From Nocardioides mangrovicus (lineage in GTDB: Bacteria > Actinomycetota > Actinomycetes > Propionibacteriales > Nocardioidaceae), in the NCBI RefSeq assembly GCF_003674065.1, contig NZ_RDBE01000001.1, positions 395,614 through 459,613 of the forward strand: a stretch of 64,000 nt of DNA, given 5' to 3'. Every line of letters starts with the position of its first letter. Positions within the stretch are counted from its first letter, which is position 1. The position numbers were made by a program, and so were the translations under genes. Below are positions 53,349 to 62,293 of this stretch, piece after piece. The notes beneath the pieces are model-generated. The model worked only from the letters and a program-made list of their open reading frames with translations. It ran no database searches and was not told the origin of the DNA.

Positions 53349-55081
53349 CCGACCACCTCGAGGGGCACGTCATCGTCTGCGGCCTGCACGACGACGGCAT
53401 GCGCCTCGTGGAGCAGCTGCGGCTGGCGGGAGCCACGCCGCTCGTGGTCGACGACGAGCCCGACCGGAACCTGCCCCACCTCCTGGCCGGCATGGGCGTC
53501 GAGCTGCTGCGCGAGGACTCCCGGCTGGAGTCGACACTGCGGGCGGCCGGCGTCGAGCGCGCCGCCGCGCTGGTGTGCACCGAGAGCGACGACCTGCACA
53601 CGTTGGCCACGGCGCTGCTGGCCCGTGAGCTGCGGCCCGACCTGACGGTCGTCGCCCAGCTGCGCAACGCCGCGGTGGCGCGGGCGCTGGAGGACATCGG
53701 CGTCCGGGTGCTCGACGCCGCCGCGCTGGCAGCGCCGTCGGTGGCCGAGGCGTGCCTGCGCGAGGAGTCCCACCGGCTGGAGGTGGCGGGGCAGGAGTTC
53801 CTCGTGGTGCGCGCCGAGGTGGCCCGCGAGTGCGTGCTGCGCGAGGCCTACGGCGATCTCGCACCGCTGGCTCTGGAGCGAGCCGGTGGCGAGGTGCTCA
53901 CCTCGCCGGGCCGCGACGAGCGCGCCGCACCCGGCGACGTCGTCGTACTGGTCGGGCCGGAGGCCGACGTGCGCGCTGCCGGCCTCGGCGCGCAGGACGC
54001 TCCGGCGATGCCGGCGTTCGTGGGAGCCCGCGCGCCGCGGGTCGGGCCTCGACGCACGACCCTGGTGCGGTTCCTGATCCGCGACATGGACCGTCGCTTC
54101 AAGATCGCAATCGCCACGCTGCTCGGCCTGATGGCGTTGTCGGTGACGCTGCTGATGGTCGGCTACCGCGAGCCGGACGGAACCCGGATGAGCTTCGTCG
54201 ACGCGCTCTACTTCACCGTGGAGACCATCGGCACCGTCGGGTTCGGCGACTTCTACTTCCGCGACCAGCACACCTGGCTGCGGATCTGGGCGATCGTGCT
54301 GATGCTGGTGGGCGCGACCCTGGCCGCGGTGGTCTTCGCGCTGGTCACCAACGCCCTCATCGGGCAGACCATCGCGCAGGCGCTGGGCCGACGTCGGCTC
54401 ACCGGCCTGTCCGGCCATGTCGTGGTGGCCGGTGCGGGTGCGGTGGGTATGGCGGTGGTCGACCTGCTCCGCGGCTGGGGCCACGACGTCGCGGTGGTGG
54501 AGGTCGACGAGGACAACCGGTTCCTGAGCCAGCTGCGCGCCCGCCACGTGCCGGTGATCATCGCCGACGCGACCCTGCCGGACACGTGGTCGACGGCGCG
54601 GCTCGACGAGGCGCGGGCGGTGGCGGTGATGACCAGCGACGACATGGCCAACATCGAGACCGGACTGGCCGTGCGCGACCTGCTCGAGGGGCGCGACCTG
54701 CCCGTGGTGCTGCGGACGTTCGACCCCCGGCTGCAGCGCACCGTCTCCCACAGCCTCGCCTTCTCCGACGCCCTCTCGCCCTCGGCCCTCGCCGCACCGT
54801 GGTTCGTCGGCGCCGCGCTCGGCTTCGAGGTGCGGCAGACCTTCTACGTGGCCGGGCGTCCCGTGCTCGTCGCGATGCTCGACGTACCGCCGCGCTCGCC
54901 GCTGGTGGGCCGGCCGATGAACGAACTGCCCGCGCGGATCCGCGTCGTCTCGCTGCACCGGGCGTCGGGTGAGGACGTGCACCTGCCACGTCGCGACGTC
55001 CGGTTCGAGCCGGGCGACCGCGCGACCCTCGCCGGCCCCTACGAGGAGCTGCTGGTGCTGATGCAGCACGGCCTGGCGTGA
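53345..55081 (+). CDS. Potassium channel with RCK-pore-RCK layout
   Basis: A 578-aa protein. An N-terminal Rossmann-type RCK/TrkA-N domain with a TrkA-C-like part covers about 1-215 (HVIVCGLHDDGMRLVEQL). A two-helix pore (about 250-345) has filter TVGFGD at 297-302. A second RCK (TrkA-N plus TrkA-C) covers about 355-578 (HVVVAGAGAVGMAVVDLL). It should gate K+ flow in response to nucleotides or ions. RCK domains on both sides of one pore are less common than a single C-terminal RCK. The GTG overlaps the pcs stop (GTGA) and the stop overlaps the helicase GTG likewise. Confidence 0.88.
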   Translation: MTDHLEGHVIVCGLHDDGMRLVEQLRLAGATPLVVDDEPDRNLPHLLAGMGVELLREDSRLESTLRAAGVERAAALVCTESDDLHTLATALLARELRPDLTVVAQLRNAAVARALEDIGVRVLDAAALAAPSVAEACLREESHRLEVAGQEFLVVRAEVARECVLREAYGDLAPLALERAGGEVLTSPGRDERAAPGDVVVLVGPEADVRAAGLGAQDAPAMPAFVGARAPRVGPRRTTLVRFLIRDMDRRFKIAIATLLGLMALSVTLLMVGYREPDGTRMSFVDALYFTVETIGTVGFGDFYFRDQHTWLRIWAIVLMLVGATLAAVVFALVTNALIGQTIAQALGRRRLTGLSGHVVVAGAGAVGMAVVDLLRGWGHDVAVVEVDEDNRFLSQLRARHVPVIIADATLPDTWSTARLDEARAVAVMTSDDMANIETGLAVRDLLEGRDLPVVLRTFDPRLQRTVSHSLAFSDALSPSALAAPWFVGAALGFEVRQTFYVAGRPVLVAMLDVPPRSPLVGRPMNELPARIRVVSLHRASGEDVHLPRRDVRFEPGDRATLAGPYEELLVLMQHGLA

Positions 55082-57579
55082 CGGTCTCCTCAGGACCCAC
55101 CGGCGCGCCGAGCGCCCTGGGCGACCAGATTCCCGCCGACGCCGACCCGGACGCGCTCTTGGAGGTCTTCACCGGCTGGGCGGCCGAGCGGGGACTGACG
55201 CTCTACCCGGCCCAGACCGACGCACTGCTGGAGCTGTTCACCGACGCGAACGTCATCCTGGCCACCCCCACCGGCACCGGCAAGAGCCTGGTGGCGGTCG
55301 GCGCGCACCTGCTCGCGCTCGCGCAGGGGAGGCGGACGTACTACACGGCTCCGATCAAGGCCTTGGTCTCGGAGAAGTTCTTCGACCTCGTGGCCATCTT
55401 CGGCGCCGAGCGCGTCGGCATGGTCACCGGCGACGCCAGCGTCAACGCCGACGCCCCGATCATCTGCTGCACCGCGGAGATCCTGGCCCGGGTGGCGCTG
55501 CGCGGCGGCGCCGACGCCGACGTCGGCCAGGTGGTGATGGACGAGTTCCACTTCTACGCCGACCCAGACCGCGGCTGGGCCTGGCAGGTGCCGCTGCTGG
55601 AGCTCCCGCAGGCCCAGTTCCTCTTGATGTCGGCCACGCTCGGCGACGTCACCCCCTTCGTCGCCGACCTGACCCGGCGCACGGGCCGCGAGACCACCGT
55701 CGTCGCCAGCGCCGAGCGGCCGGTGCCGCTGACCTTCGAGTGGGCGCTGACCCCGCTCCACGAGACGATCGAGGAGCTGCTGGGCACCCACCAGGCGCCT
55801 GTCTACGTCGTCCACTTCACCCAGGCCGCCGCCCTGCAGCAGGCGCAGGCGCTCACGAGCGCCAACGTCGCCACCCGCGAGGAGCGCGACGCCATCGCCG
55901 AGGCCATCGGCGGCTTCCGGTTCAGCCCCGGCTTCGGCCGGACGCTCTCGCGGCTGCTGCGCCACGGCGTCGGCGTGCACCACGCGGGAATGCTGCCGAA
56001 GTACCGACGACTGGTCGAGCAGCTCACCCAGCAGGGCCTGCTGAAGGTGGTGTGCGGCACCGACACGCTCGGCGTCGGCATCAACGTGCCCATCCGCACC
56101 GTGCTGCTCACCGGGCTCGTGAAGTTCGACGGGCGCCGGACGCGCCTGCTCAACGCCCGGGAGTTCCACCAGATCTCGGGCCGGGCGGGCCGGGCCGGGT
56201 ACGACACCGCCGGCACGGTGGTCGTGCAGGCGCCGGAGCACACGGTGGAGAACCACAAGGCGCTCGCCAAGGCCGGCGACGACCCCAAGAAGCGTCGCAA
56301 GGTCCAGCGCAAGAAGGCGCCCGACGGTCAGGTGAGCTGGACCGAGGAGGCCTTCGACCGGCTGGTGGCCGCCGAGCCCGAGCCGCTGGTCTCGCGGATG
56401 CGGGTCACCCACGCGATGCTGCTCGACGTCATCTCTCGCGGCGGCGACCCGTTCGAGTCGATGCGTCGGCTGCTGCGCGACAACCACGAGGACCCCCGCT
56501 CCCAGGTGCGTCTGGTGCGCCGCGCGGTGGCGGCCTACCGCTCGCTGCTCGACGCCGGCGTGGTGGTGCAGGACGGCCGGATGGTCCGGCTGGTCGACGA
56601 CCTGCAGCTCGGCTTCGCGCTCAACCAGCCGCTCTCGACCTTCGCGCTCGCCGCCTTCGACCTGCTCGACCGCGAGGTGCCGACGTACGCGCTCGACGTG
56701 GTGTCGGTCGTGGAGGCGACGCTGGAGGACCCGCGACCGGTGGTGATGGCCCAGCAGCACCTGGCGCGCGGCGAGGCGGTGGCGGCGCTCAAGGCCGACG
56801 GCGTCGACTACGACGAGCGGATGGAGCTGCTCGAGGAGGTCACCTGGCCCAAGCCCCTCGAGGAGGTGCTGGAGCACGCCTACGGCCTCTACCGGCACAG
56901 CCACCCCTGGCTCGGCGAGGACGCCCTGTCCCCGAAGTCGGTCGTGCGCGACCTCTACGAGCGGGCGATGAACTTCACCGAGTACGTGTCGTTCTACGGT
57001 CTCTCGCGCTCGGAGGGGCTGCTGCTGCGCTACCTCGCCGACGCCTTCCGCGAGCTGCGCCAGACTGTGCCCGAGGCGGCCCGCACCCCCGAGGTCGACG
57101 ACCTGGTCGAGTGGCTCGGGGCCGTGGTGCGCCAGACCGACTCCTCGCTGCTCGACGAGTGGGAGGCGCTGACGAACCCCGAGCCGTCGGTCGAGGCCGC
57201 GCCGCGCCCGCCGGCCCGCTTCACCGCCGACGAGCGGGCGCTGACCCGGCTCGTGCGCAACGCGATGTTCCGCCGGGTGCTGCTGGTCGCGGCCGACGAC
57301 GTCGACGGGCTGCTGGAGTCGTCGACCTGGTCGCGCGAGGAGTGGGACGCCGCGTTGGAGGCCTACTACGCCGAGCACGACTCGGTGCTCACCGGCCCCG
57401 ACGCGCGCGGTCCGCACCTGGTCATCGTCGAGCGCGAGCCGACGTCGTGGCGGGTGCAGCAGATCCTCGACGACCCGGCCGGCGACCACGACTGGCGAAT
57501 CACCGCCACCGTCGACCTCGCGGCCAGTGACGCCGAGGAGGAGCTGGTCCTCGACGTCACCGGCCTCGTGGCGATCTAG
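55078..57579 (+). CDS. DEAD/DEAH-box (Ski2-like) helicase with DUF3516
   Basis: An 833-aa superfamily 2 helicase. Walker A is ATPTGTGKS (62-70), motif II DEFH (155-158), motif III SATLGD and motif VI QISGRAGRAGYD. The helicase C-domain ends near 380; a KKRRKVQRKK basic patch follows, then a long C-terminal DUF3516 region. Relatives are Ski2/Mtr4-like RNA or DNA helicases of unknown bacterial role. It is translationally coupled to the channel gene (GTGA). Its stop shares a CTAG with the aldehyde dehydrogenase stop. Confidence 0.93.
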   Translation: MTVSSGPTGAPSALGDQIPADADPDALLEVFTGWAAERGLTLYPAQTDALLELFTDANVILATPTGTGKSLVAVGAHLLALAQGRRTYYTAPIKALVSEKFFDLVAIFGAERVGMVTGDASVNADAPIICCTAEILARVALRGGADADVGQVVMDEFHFYADPDRGWAWQVPLLELPQAQFLLMSATLGDVTPFVADLTRRTGRETTVVASAERPVPLTFEWALTPLHETIEELLGTHQAPVYVVHFTQAAALQQAQALTSANVATREERDAIAEAIGGFRFSPGFGRTLSRLLRHGVGVHHAGMLPKYRRLVEQLTQQGLLKVVCGTDTLGVGINVPIRTVLLTGLVKFDGRRTRLLNAREFHQISGRAGRAGYDTAGTVVVQAPEHTVENHKALAKAGDDPKKRRKVQRKKAPDGQVSWTEEAFDRLVAAEPEPLVSRMRVTHAMLLDVISRGGDPFESMRRLLRDNHEDPRSQVRLVRRAVAAYRSLLDAGVVVQDGRMVRLVDDLQLGFALNQPLSTFALAAFDLLDREVPTYALDVVSVVEATLEDPRPVVMAQQHLARGEAVAALKADGVDYDERMELLEEVTWPKPLEEVLEHAYGLYRHSHPWLGEDALSPKSVVRDLYERAMNFTEYVSFYGLSRSEGLLLRYLADAFRELRQTVPEAARTPEVDDLVEWLGAVVRQTDSSLLDEWEALTNPEPSVEAAPRPPARFTADERALTRLVRNAMFRRVLLVAADDVDGLLESSTWSREEWDAALEAYYAEHDSVLTGPDARGPHLVIVEREPTSWRVQQILDDPAGDHDWRITATVDLAASDAEEELVLDVTGLVAI

Positions 57580-59021
57580 CTGAAGATCGTCTTCACCGCC
57601 TGGTAGGCGCCCAGCGCGTCCGGTCCGAGCTCGCGGCCGATGCCGCTGGCCTTGACGCCGCCGAACGGAGCTCCGGGGTCGACCAGGTAGCGGTTGATCC
57701 CGATGGTGCCGGTCCGCACCCGCCGCGCGACGTCCATGCCTCGCTCCGCGTCCGAGGTCCAGACGCTGCCGCCGAGGCCGTAGTCGGAGTCGTTGGCGAT
57801 CCGGACCGCGTCGTCGTCGTTGTCGTAGCGGATCACCGAGAGCACGGGCCCGAAGATCTCCTCCTGCGCGATGGTGGACCTGTTGTCGACGTCGGCGAAG
57901 ATCGTCGGCTGCACGAACCAGCCGGCGCCGTCGGGACGCCCGCCACCGGTGACCAGCCGGGCACCGTCGCCCTTCCCCTTCTCGATGTAGCTCTCGACCC
58001 GGTCGCGGTGCGACGTCGAGGCCATCGGACCGATCTGGGTGGTCGGGTCCATCGCGTCGCCGACGGCGAGGGAGGAGACGAACGTCGACATCACGTCCAC
58101 GACCTCGTCGTAGCGCGACGCCGGCGCGAGCACGCGCGTGCCGAGGTAGCAGGTCTGGCCGTTGTTCATGAGGGTCGCGGCGAACAGGTCCTCGCCGATC
58201 TTGGACAGGTCGAGGTCTGCGTCGTCGAGCACGATCGAGGCAGACTTGCCGCCGAGCTCGAGGGTGACCGGCCGCAGCAGCCGGCCGCAGGTCTCGGCGA
58301 TCTGCCGGCCCGCGGCGGTGGACCCGGTGAAGGCGACCTTGTCGATGTCGCGGTGCTCGACGAGGTAGGCGCCGACCTCGCGGCCACCGGGCACGATGTT
58401 GATGACGCCGGGCGGCACCTGGGAGGCCTCGACCGCCTCGGCGAAGAGCATCGCGTCCAAGACGGTCTCCGGCGACGGCTTCAAGACGATGGTGCACCCG
58501 GCGGCGAGGGCAGGGGCGTGCTTGAAGGAGGCCAGCGTCTGCGGGTAGTTCCACGGCGCCACCGCCCCGACGACGCCGATCGGCTCACGGCGCACCGTGG
58601 TGGTGCCGCCGAGCATGTGCGGGCGTTCCTCCTCGAACGACGCCTCGCGAGCCAGGCCGGCGAAGTAGCGCATCACGAGGACTGGGAAGCCACCCTCGAG
58701 CTGGGTGGCGATCGAGATCGGCATGCCGTTCTGGGCGCTCACCCGGCGGGCGAACTCCTCCGAGCGCTTCTCGAACTCGTCGGCCAGGCTGTCGATGGCG
58801 TCGGCTCGACGCGCCGGCTCCCAGCTCGACCAGCCCTGCGGGTCGTCGAAGGCGCGGCGGGCCGCGGCGACGGCGGCGTCGACGTCGGCCTCCATCGCCT
58901 CGGGGACGCTGCCGATGCGCTCACCGGTGCTCGCCGAGGTCACCTCGAACCGGCTCTCGGAGCTGGGATGGACCCACTCCCCGCCGATGTAGAGCTTGTC
59001 GTAGTCGATCTGGTCGCTCAT
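57576..59021 (-). CDS. NAD(P)-dependent aldehyde dehydrogenase
   Basis: A 481-aa enzyme. The nucleophile is C291 (NNGQTCYLGTR) and the general base E255 (TLELGGKS). VGAVAPWNYPQTLASFKHAPALAAG and FTGSTAAGRQI form the cofactor site. GGAGG 7 nt before the ATG at 59021 sets the start; a frame starting at 59051 is less likely. It would oxidise an aldehyde to the acid. The substrate is not evident: betaine aldehyde and aminobutyraldehyde types are possible given the amine genes elsewhere in the window, but nothing here proves it. Confidence 0.93.
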   Translation of the reverse strand: MSDQIDYDKLYIGGEWVHPSSESRFEVTSASTGERIGSVPEAMEADVDAAVAAARRAFDDPQGWSSWEPARRADAIDSLADEFEKRSEEFARRVSAQNGMPISIATQLEGGFPVLVMRYFAGLAREASFEEERPHMLGGTTTVRREPIGVVGAVAPWNYPQTLASFKHAPALAAGCTIVLKPSPETVLDAMLFAEAVEASQVPPGVINIVPGGREVGAYLVEHRDIDKVAFTGSTAAGRQIAETCGRLLRPVTLELGGKSASIVLDDADLDLSKIGEDLFAATLMNNGQTCYLGTRVLAPASRYDEVVDVMSTFVSSLAVGDAMDPTTQIGPMASTSHRDRVESYIEKGKGDGARLVTGGGRPDGAGWFVQPTIFADVDNRSTIAQEEIFGPVLSVIRYDNDDDAVRIANDSDYGLGGSVWTSDAERGMDVARRVRTGTIGINRYLVDPGAPFGGVKASGIGRELGPDALGAYQAVKTIFS

Positions 59022-59327
59022 CTGGTCGCCTCCGCGTTGAGGGACGGCCACCGGTCGTCGCCGTCGTCTGGCCAGTCAACCCGGGACGGGACGCTGAGAC
59101 CAGGGTCACAGCCGATGAGTGTCTAGGAACTTCCTACGCGTCGACCTTCCCGGTCGGCAGCCCCTTGCCGTCGTCGTCGGCGTGCTCGAGCAGGGGACGG
59201 AGTCCGACGCCCTCGACCCCTCCGCCGAGACCGTCGTGGTCGATCCGCATCTCCACGCCACGTGTTCACCACACCGGGGTTTCGCCGACTTCGTGCGCGA
59301 GGAGCCGGGCCCGTAGAGTCGAGGCCC
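59022..59327. other. Intergenic region before ychF with a palindrome
   Basis: About 306 bp separate the divergent aldehyde dehydrogenase and ychF genes. It contains TAGGAA-C-TTCCTA (59124-59136), a perfect inverted repeat that could bind a regulator. TAGAGT (59314-59319) lies 8 nt before the ychF GTG as a leaderless -10. A 65-codon open frame at 59119-59316 has no recognisable features and is probably a shadow. Confidence 0.5.
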
Positions 59328-60404
59328 GTGGCTCTCACCATCGGAATCGTCGGCCTGCCCAACGCCGGCAAGTCCACGCTGTTCAACGCCCTGACCAAGA
59401 ACGACGTCCTCGCCGCGAACTACCCGTTCGCCACCATCGAGCCCAACGTCGGCGTCGTCGGGGTCCCCGACGAACGGCTGCCGCGGCTGGCCGAGCTGTT
59501 CTCCTCCGAGCGCGTCGTGCCGGCCACCGTCGAGTTCGTCGACATCGCCGGCATCGTCAAGGGCGCCGCCGGGGGAGAGGGGCTGGGCAACAAGTTCCTC
59601 TCCCACATCCGCGAGGCCGCCGCCATCTGCCAGGTGACGCGCGTCTTCCGCGACGAGGACGTCACCCACGTCGACGGGCAGGTCGACCCGGCCTCCGACA
59701 TCGGCACCATCCAGACCGAGCTGATCCTGGCCGACCTGCAGACGGTCGAGAAGGCGGTGCCGCGACTGGAGAAGGAGGCCAAGGGCCGCAAGGAGCTGCT
59801 GCCCGTCGTCGAGACCGCCAGGCAGGCACAGGCGGCGCTGGAGGCCGGGACGCCGATCATCGCCACCGATCTCGATCGCGACCACCTGCGCGAGCTGATG
59901 CTGCTCACCGCCAAGCCCTACCTCTACGTCTTCAACTGCGACGCCGACGAGCTGGCCGACGAGGACCTCAAGCAGCGGATGCGCGACCTGGTGGCCCCGA
60001 GCGAGGCGATCTTCCTCGACGCCAAGTTCGAGGCCGAGCTGGTCGAGCTCGGCGACGACGAGGAGGCGCGCGAGCTGCTCGCCGAGACCGGCGTCGACGA
60101 GCCCGGCCTCGACGTGCTGGCCCGCGTCGGCTTCGACACCCTCGGCCTGCAGACCTACCTGACCGCCGGCCCCAAGGAGTCGCGCGCCTGGACGATCGCC
60201 AAGGGCGCCACGGCCCCCCAGGCCGCGGGCGTTATCCACACCGACTTCGAGAAGGGCTTCATCAAGGCCGAGATCGTCTCCTACGACGACCTACTCGCGG
60301 CCGGCACCATGGCCGCGGCCAAGGCGGCCGGCAAGGTGCGCATGGAGGGCAAGGACTACGTGATGGCCGACGGCGACGTGGTGGAGTTCCGCTTCAACGT
60401 CTAG
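59328..60404 (+). CDS. ychF: Redox-regulated ATPase YchF
   Basis: A 358-aa Obg-family P-loop protein. [18 protein letters not shown] is G1, [26 protein letters not shown] spans G3, and a helical domain follows. The C-terminal TGS domain (about 275-358) ends [14 protein letters not shown]. YchF (OLA1) binds ATP better than GTP because the NKxD motif is altered; here FNCDADE replaces it. It associates with ribosomes and modulates stress responses. GTG start, leaderless. It is the last member of the conserved backbone. Confidence 0.96.
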   Translation: MALTIGIVGLPNAGKSTLFNALTKNDVLAANYPFATIEPNVGVVGVPDERLPRLAELFSSERVVPATVEFVDIAGIVKGAAGGEGLGNKFLSHIREAAAICQVTRVFRDEDVTHVDGQVDPASDIGTIQTELILADLQTVEKAVPRLEKEAKGRKELLPVVETARQAQAALEAGTPIIATDLDRDHLRELMLLTAKPYLYVFNCDADELADEDLKQRMRDLVAPSEAIFLDAKFEAELVELGDDEEARELLAETGVDEPGLDVLARVGFDTLGLQTYLTAGPKESRAWTIAKGATAPQAAGVIHTDFEKGFIKAEIVSYDDLLAAGTMAAAKAAGKVRMEGKDYVMADGDVVEFRFNV

Positions 60405-60473
60405 CCAGCGCAGGGGCGGCCATCCACGACGACCGGGGTCGCGCCGACGTACACGAGGAGAGGTGATCTGGCG

Positions 60474-61130
60474 GTGAGCGACATCGACACGGTCGTGTTC
60501 GACCTGGACGGGACCCTGGTCGACACCAGCTACCTCCACGTCGTCGCGTGGGACGCGGCGTTCTCGGCGGTCGGGGTCGAGGTCGCGCACCACGTGATCC
60601 ATCGTGCGATCGGAATGGGTGGCGATCGTCTGGTGGCGGCGGTCGCGGGAGAGGCTGTCGAGAAGGCCGTGGGTGACGAAGTGCGCTCGCGCCACGACGC
60701 GCTCTTCGAAGAGCGCATCGGCGACGTGCACGCGCTGCCGGGCGCAGCGGAGGTGCTGACCGAGCTGCGACGTCGCGGCCTCAACGTCGTGGTCGCCACC
60801 TCGGGCCCGGCCGAGCAGGCCGACCGGCTGCTGGACCTGGTCGGCGGGGCTCACCAGCTCCACGAGCGATCGACCAACGAGGACGCCGAGCAGTCCAAGC
60901 CTGCGCCCGACGTCATCGACGTCGCGCTGGAGCGCGTCGGCGGATCACGAGCCGTCGTCGTCGGCGACGCCACGTGGGACGCCCGTGCCGCCAAGGAGCG
61001 CGGCCACCACATGATCGGCCTGCTCACCGGTGGGATCGGTGCGGACGAGCTCATCGAGGCCGGCGCGGACCAGGTCTTCGACTCCCCAGCGCACCTGCTC
61101 GACCATCTCGACCAGACCCCGCTGGCCTGA
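60474..61130 (+). CDS. HAD-superfamily phosphatase
   Basis: A 218-aa enzyme of HAD subfamily I. Motif I FDLDGTLVD has the nucleophile aspartate and the general acid two residues later, motif II VATSGP, motif III lysine in SKPAPD and motif IV VVGDATWDA. The helical cap (about 18-85) resembles those of phosphoglycolate phosphatase or beta-phosphoglucomutase-type proteins. GAGGAGAGGTG upstream of the GTG provides a ribosome site. The substrate is unknown. Confidence 0.9.
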   Translation: MSDIDTVVFDLDGTLVDTSYLHVVAWDAAFSAVGVEVAHHVIHRAIGMGGDRLVAAVAGEAVEKAVGDEVRSRHDALFEERIGDVHALPGAAEVLTELRRRGLNVVVATSGPAEQADRLLDLVGGAHQLHERSTNEDAEQSKPAPDVIDVALERVGGSRAVVVGDATWDARAAKERGHHMIGLLTGGIGADELIEAGADQVFDSPAHLLDHLDQTPLA

Positions 61131-61198
61131 CACCCACCCGGGTCGCCGCGAGACGTACGCTGCCAGGAGCGCACCCGGCGCCAGCCCGAGGAGAGACC

Positions 61199-61468
61199 AT
61201 GACCGTCGCAGGCATCATCACCGCCATCATCATCGGCGCCATCCTCGGCGTCGTCGGCCGGATCCTGGCCCCGGGGAAGCAGAACATCCCGATCTGGCTG
61301 ACCATCGTGGTCGGCATCGTCGCCGCGCTGATCGGCACCGCCATCGTCGGGCCGATGCGCGACACCAACGGAGTCGACTGGGTCGAGCTGATCGTCCAGG
61401 TCGTCCTCGCGGTCATCGGCGTCATCCTCGCCGCGCGCCTTTACCCCGGGAACCGCAACCGGGCCTAG
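61199..61468 (+). CDS. GlsB/YeaQ/YmgE-family membrane protein
   Basis: An 89-aa, three-helix membrane protein. The family pattern is plain: AIIIGAILGVVGRILAPGKQNIPIWLTIVVGIVAALIGTAIVG, then a third helix ending in AARLYPGNRNRA. Members are stress-associated small membrane proteins of unknown mechanism. GAGGAGAG precedes the ATG, and TACGCT (61156-61161) is a possible -10. It is shortly followed by another small membrane gene. Confidence 0.9.
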   Translation: MTVAGIITAIIIGAILGVVGRILAPGKQNIPIWLTIVVGIVAALIGTAIVGPMRDTNGVDWVELIVQVVLAVIGVILAARLYPGNRNRA

Positions 61469-61476
61469 GTAGGCCG

Positions 61477-61968
61477 ATGCCGGTGCGCCTCGACGCCCGC
61501 ACGGTGGCGCGGGAGATCGCGCTGGGCTACCTGACCGGGACCGCCGGTACCGCGGCGATGACAACCACCACCGCGCTGGAGAAGCGCCTGCGCTCTACCC
61601 AGGACCTGCCGGTGGACTACGACGCCACCGATCACGTGGTCGACGCCGCGTCGACGGTCCTGGGCTACCGGCCCAGGAGTGAGGCCGGGGCGAGAGCCCT
61701 GTTCCTGCTCACCCACTGGGGCTACGGGTCGGCGATGGCGATCGCGCACCGGCTGCTGGTGCGGCGGCTCGGACGCCCCGGTGCCGCCGGGGCGTTCTTC
61801 GCCGGGGTCCAGACGATGGCGTTCGTGCTGTTCCCGGTCGCGGGCGACACCCCGCCGCCCTCGCGGTGGCGCCGCGACGTCCTCGCCTCGTCGGTGGCGC
61901 AGCACCTGGTCTACGCGGTGGCCGTGGCGGAGGTCGACCGCCGGCTCACGCAGACGGGGCGGAGGTAG
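61477..61968 (+). CDS. Hypothetical membrane protein
   Basis: A 163-aa protein of no recognised family, 8 nt after the GlsB-like gene. Hydrophobic segments include LGYLTGTAGTAAMTTTTAL, FLLTHWGYGSAMAIAHRLLV, AGAFFAGVQTMAFVLFPVAG and SSVAQHLVYAVAVAEV, suggesting three or four membrane passes. A GYRPRSEAG loop and a PPPSRWRRD loop lie between them. It could be DUF1440/DUF6789-like. Its end overlaps a small minus-strand gene by 23 bp. Confidence 0.75.
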   Translation: MPVRLDARTVAREIALGYLTGTAGTAAMTTTTALEKRLRSTQDLPVDYDATDHVVDAASTVLGYRPRSEAGARALFLLTHWGYGSAMAIAHRLLVRRLGRPGAAGAFFAGVQTMAFVLFPVAGDTPPPSRWRRDVLASSVAQHLVYAVAVAEVDRRLTQTGRR

Positions 61969-62227
61969 CCCTACCGCGCTCGCGCAACCAGGTCGAGGTT
62001 CCGGCAGGTAGTCCGCGCAGCTTCGGGATCCCGGCCACCGGGGCCACCATGATCGCGGGCGGCGACGGCGTCTCGGGAAACGACCACTTGAGCTGGTGGT
62101 ACACCGCCGAGAGCGTGTCGTCGCTGTCGATGAACCACACGCTCGACGACACCTCCCAGATCTCGTGCCAGGGGCCGTTCCGGTCGGCGCGGTCCAGCTC
62201 GGGTGACCAGGCGAGGAAGACGGACAT
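61946..62227 (-). CDS. Small hypothetical protein
   Basis: A 93-aa protein without recognised family. Its sequence is not low complexity and contains conserved-looking tryptophans (FLAWSPELD; GPWHEIWEVSSSVWFIDSDDTLSAVYHQLKWSF), which argues for a real gene. CAGGGT lies 6 nt upstream of the ATG, close to the leaderless pattern found at other genes here. It diverges from kup. Confidence 0.6.
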   Translation of the reverse strand: MSVFLAWSPELDRADRNGPWHEIWEVSSSVWFIDSDDTLSAVYHQLKWSFPETPSPPAIMVAPVAGIPKLRGLPAGTSTWLRERGRATSAPSA

Positions 62228-62293
62228 GATCCGACCCTGGGACAGCGGGACGGATGAGGCAACTCCGAAGCGTTGGCGTGCTTCGATGAGCCC

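Noticed and set aside
59119-59316. 65-codon frame between aldehyde dehydrogenase and ychF
   Set aside because: No ribosome site, no recognisable features, and it covers the likely ychF promoter.
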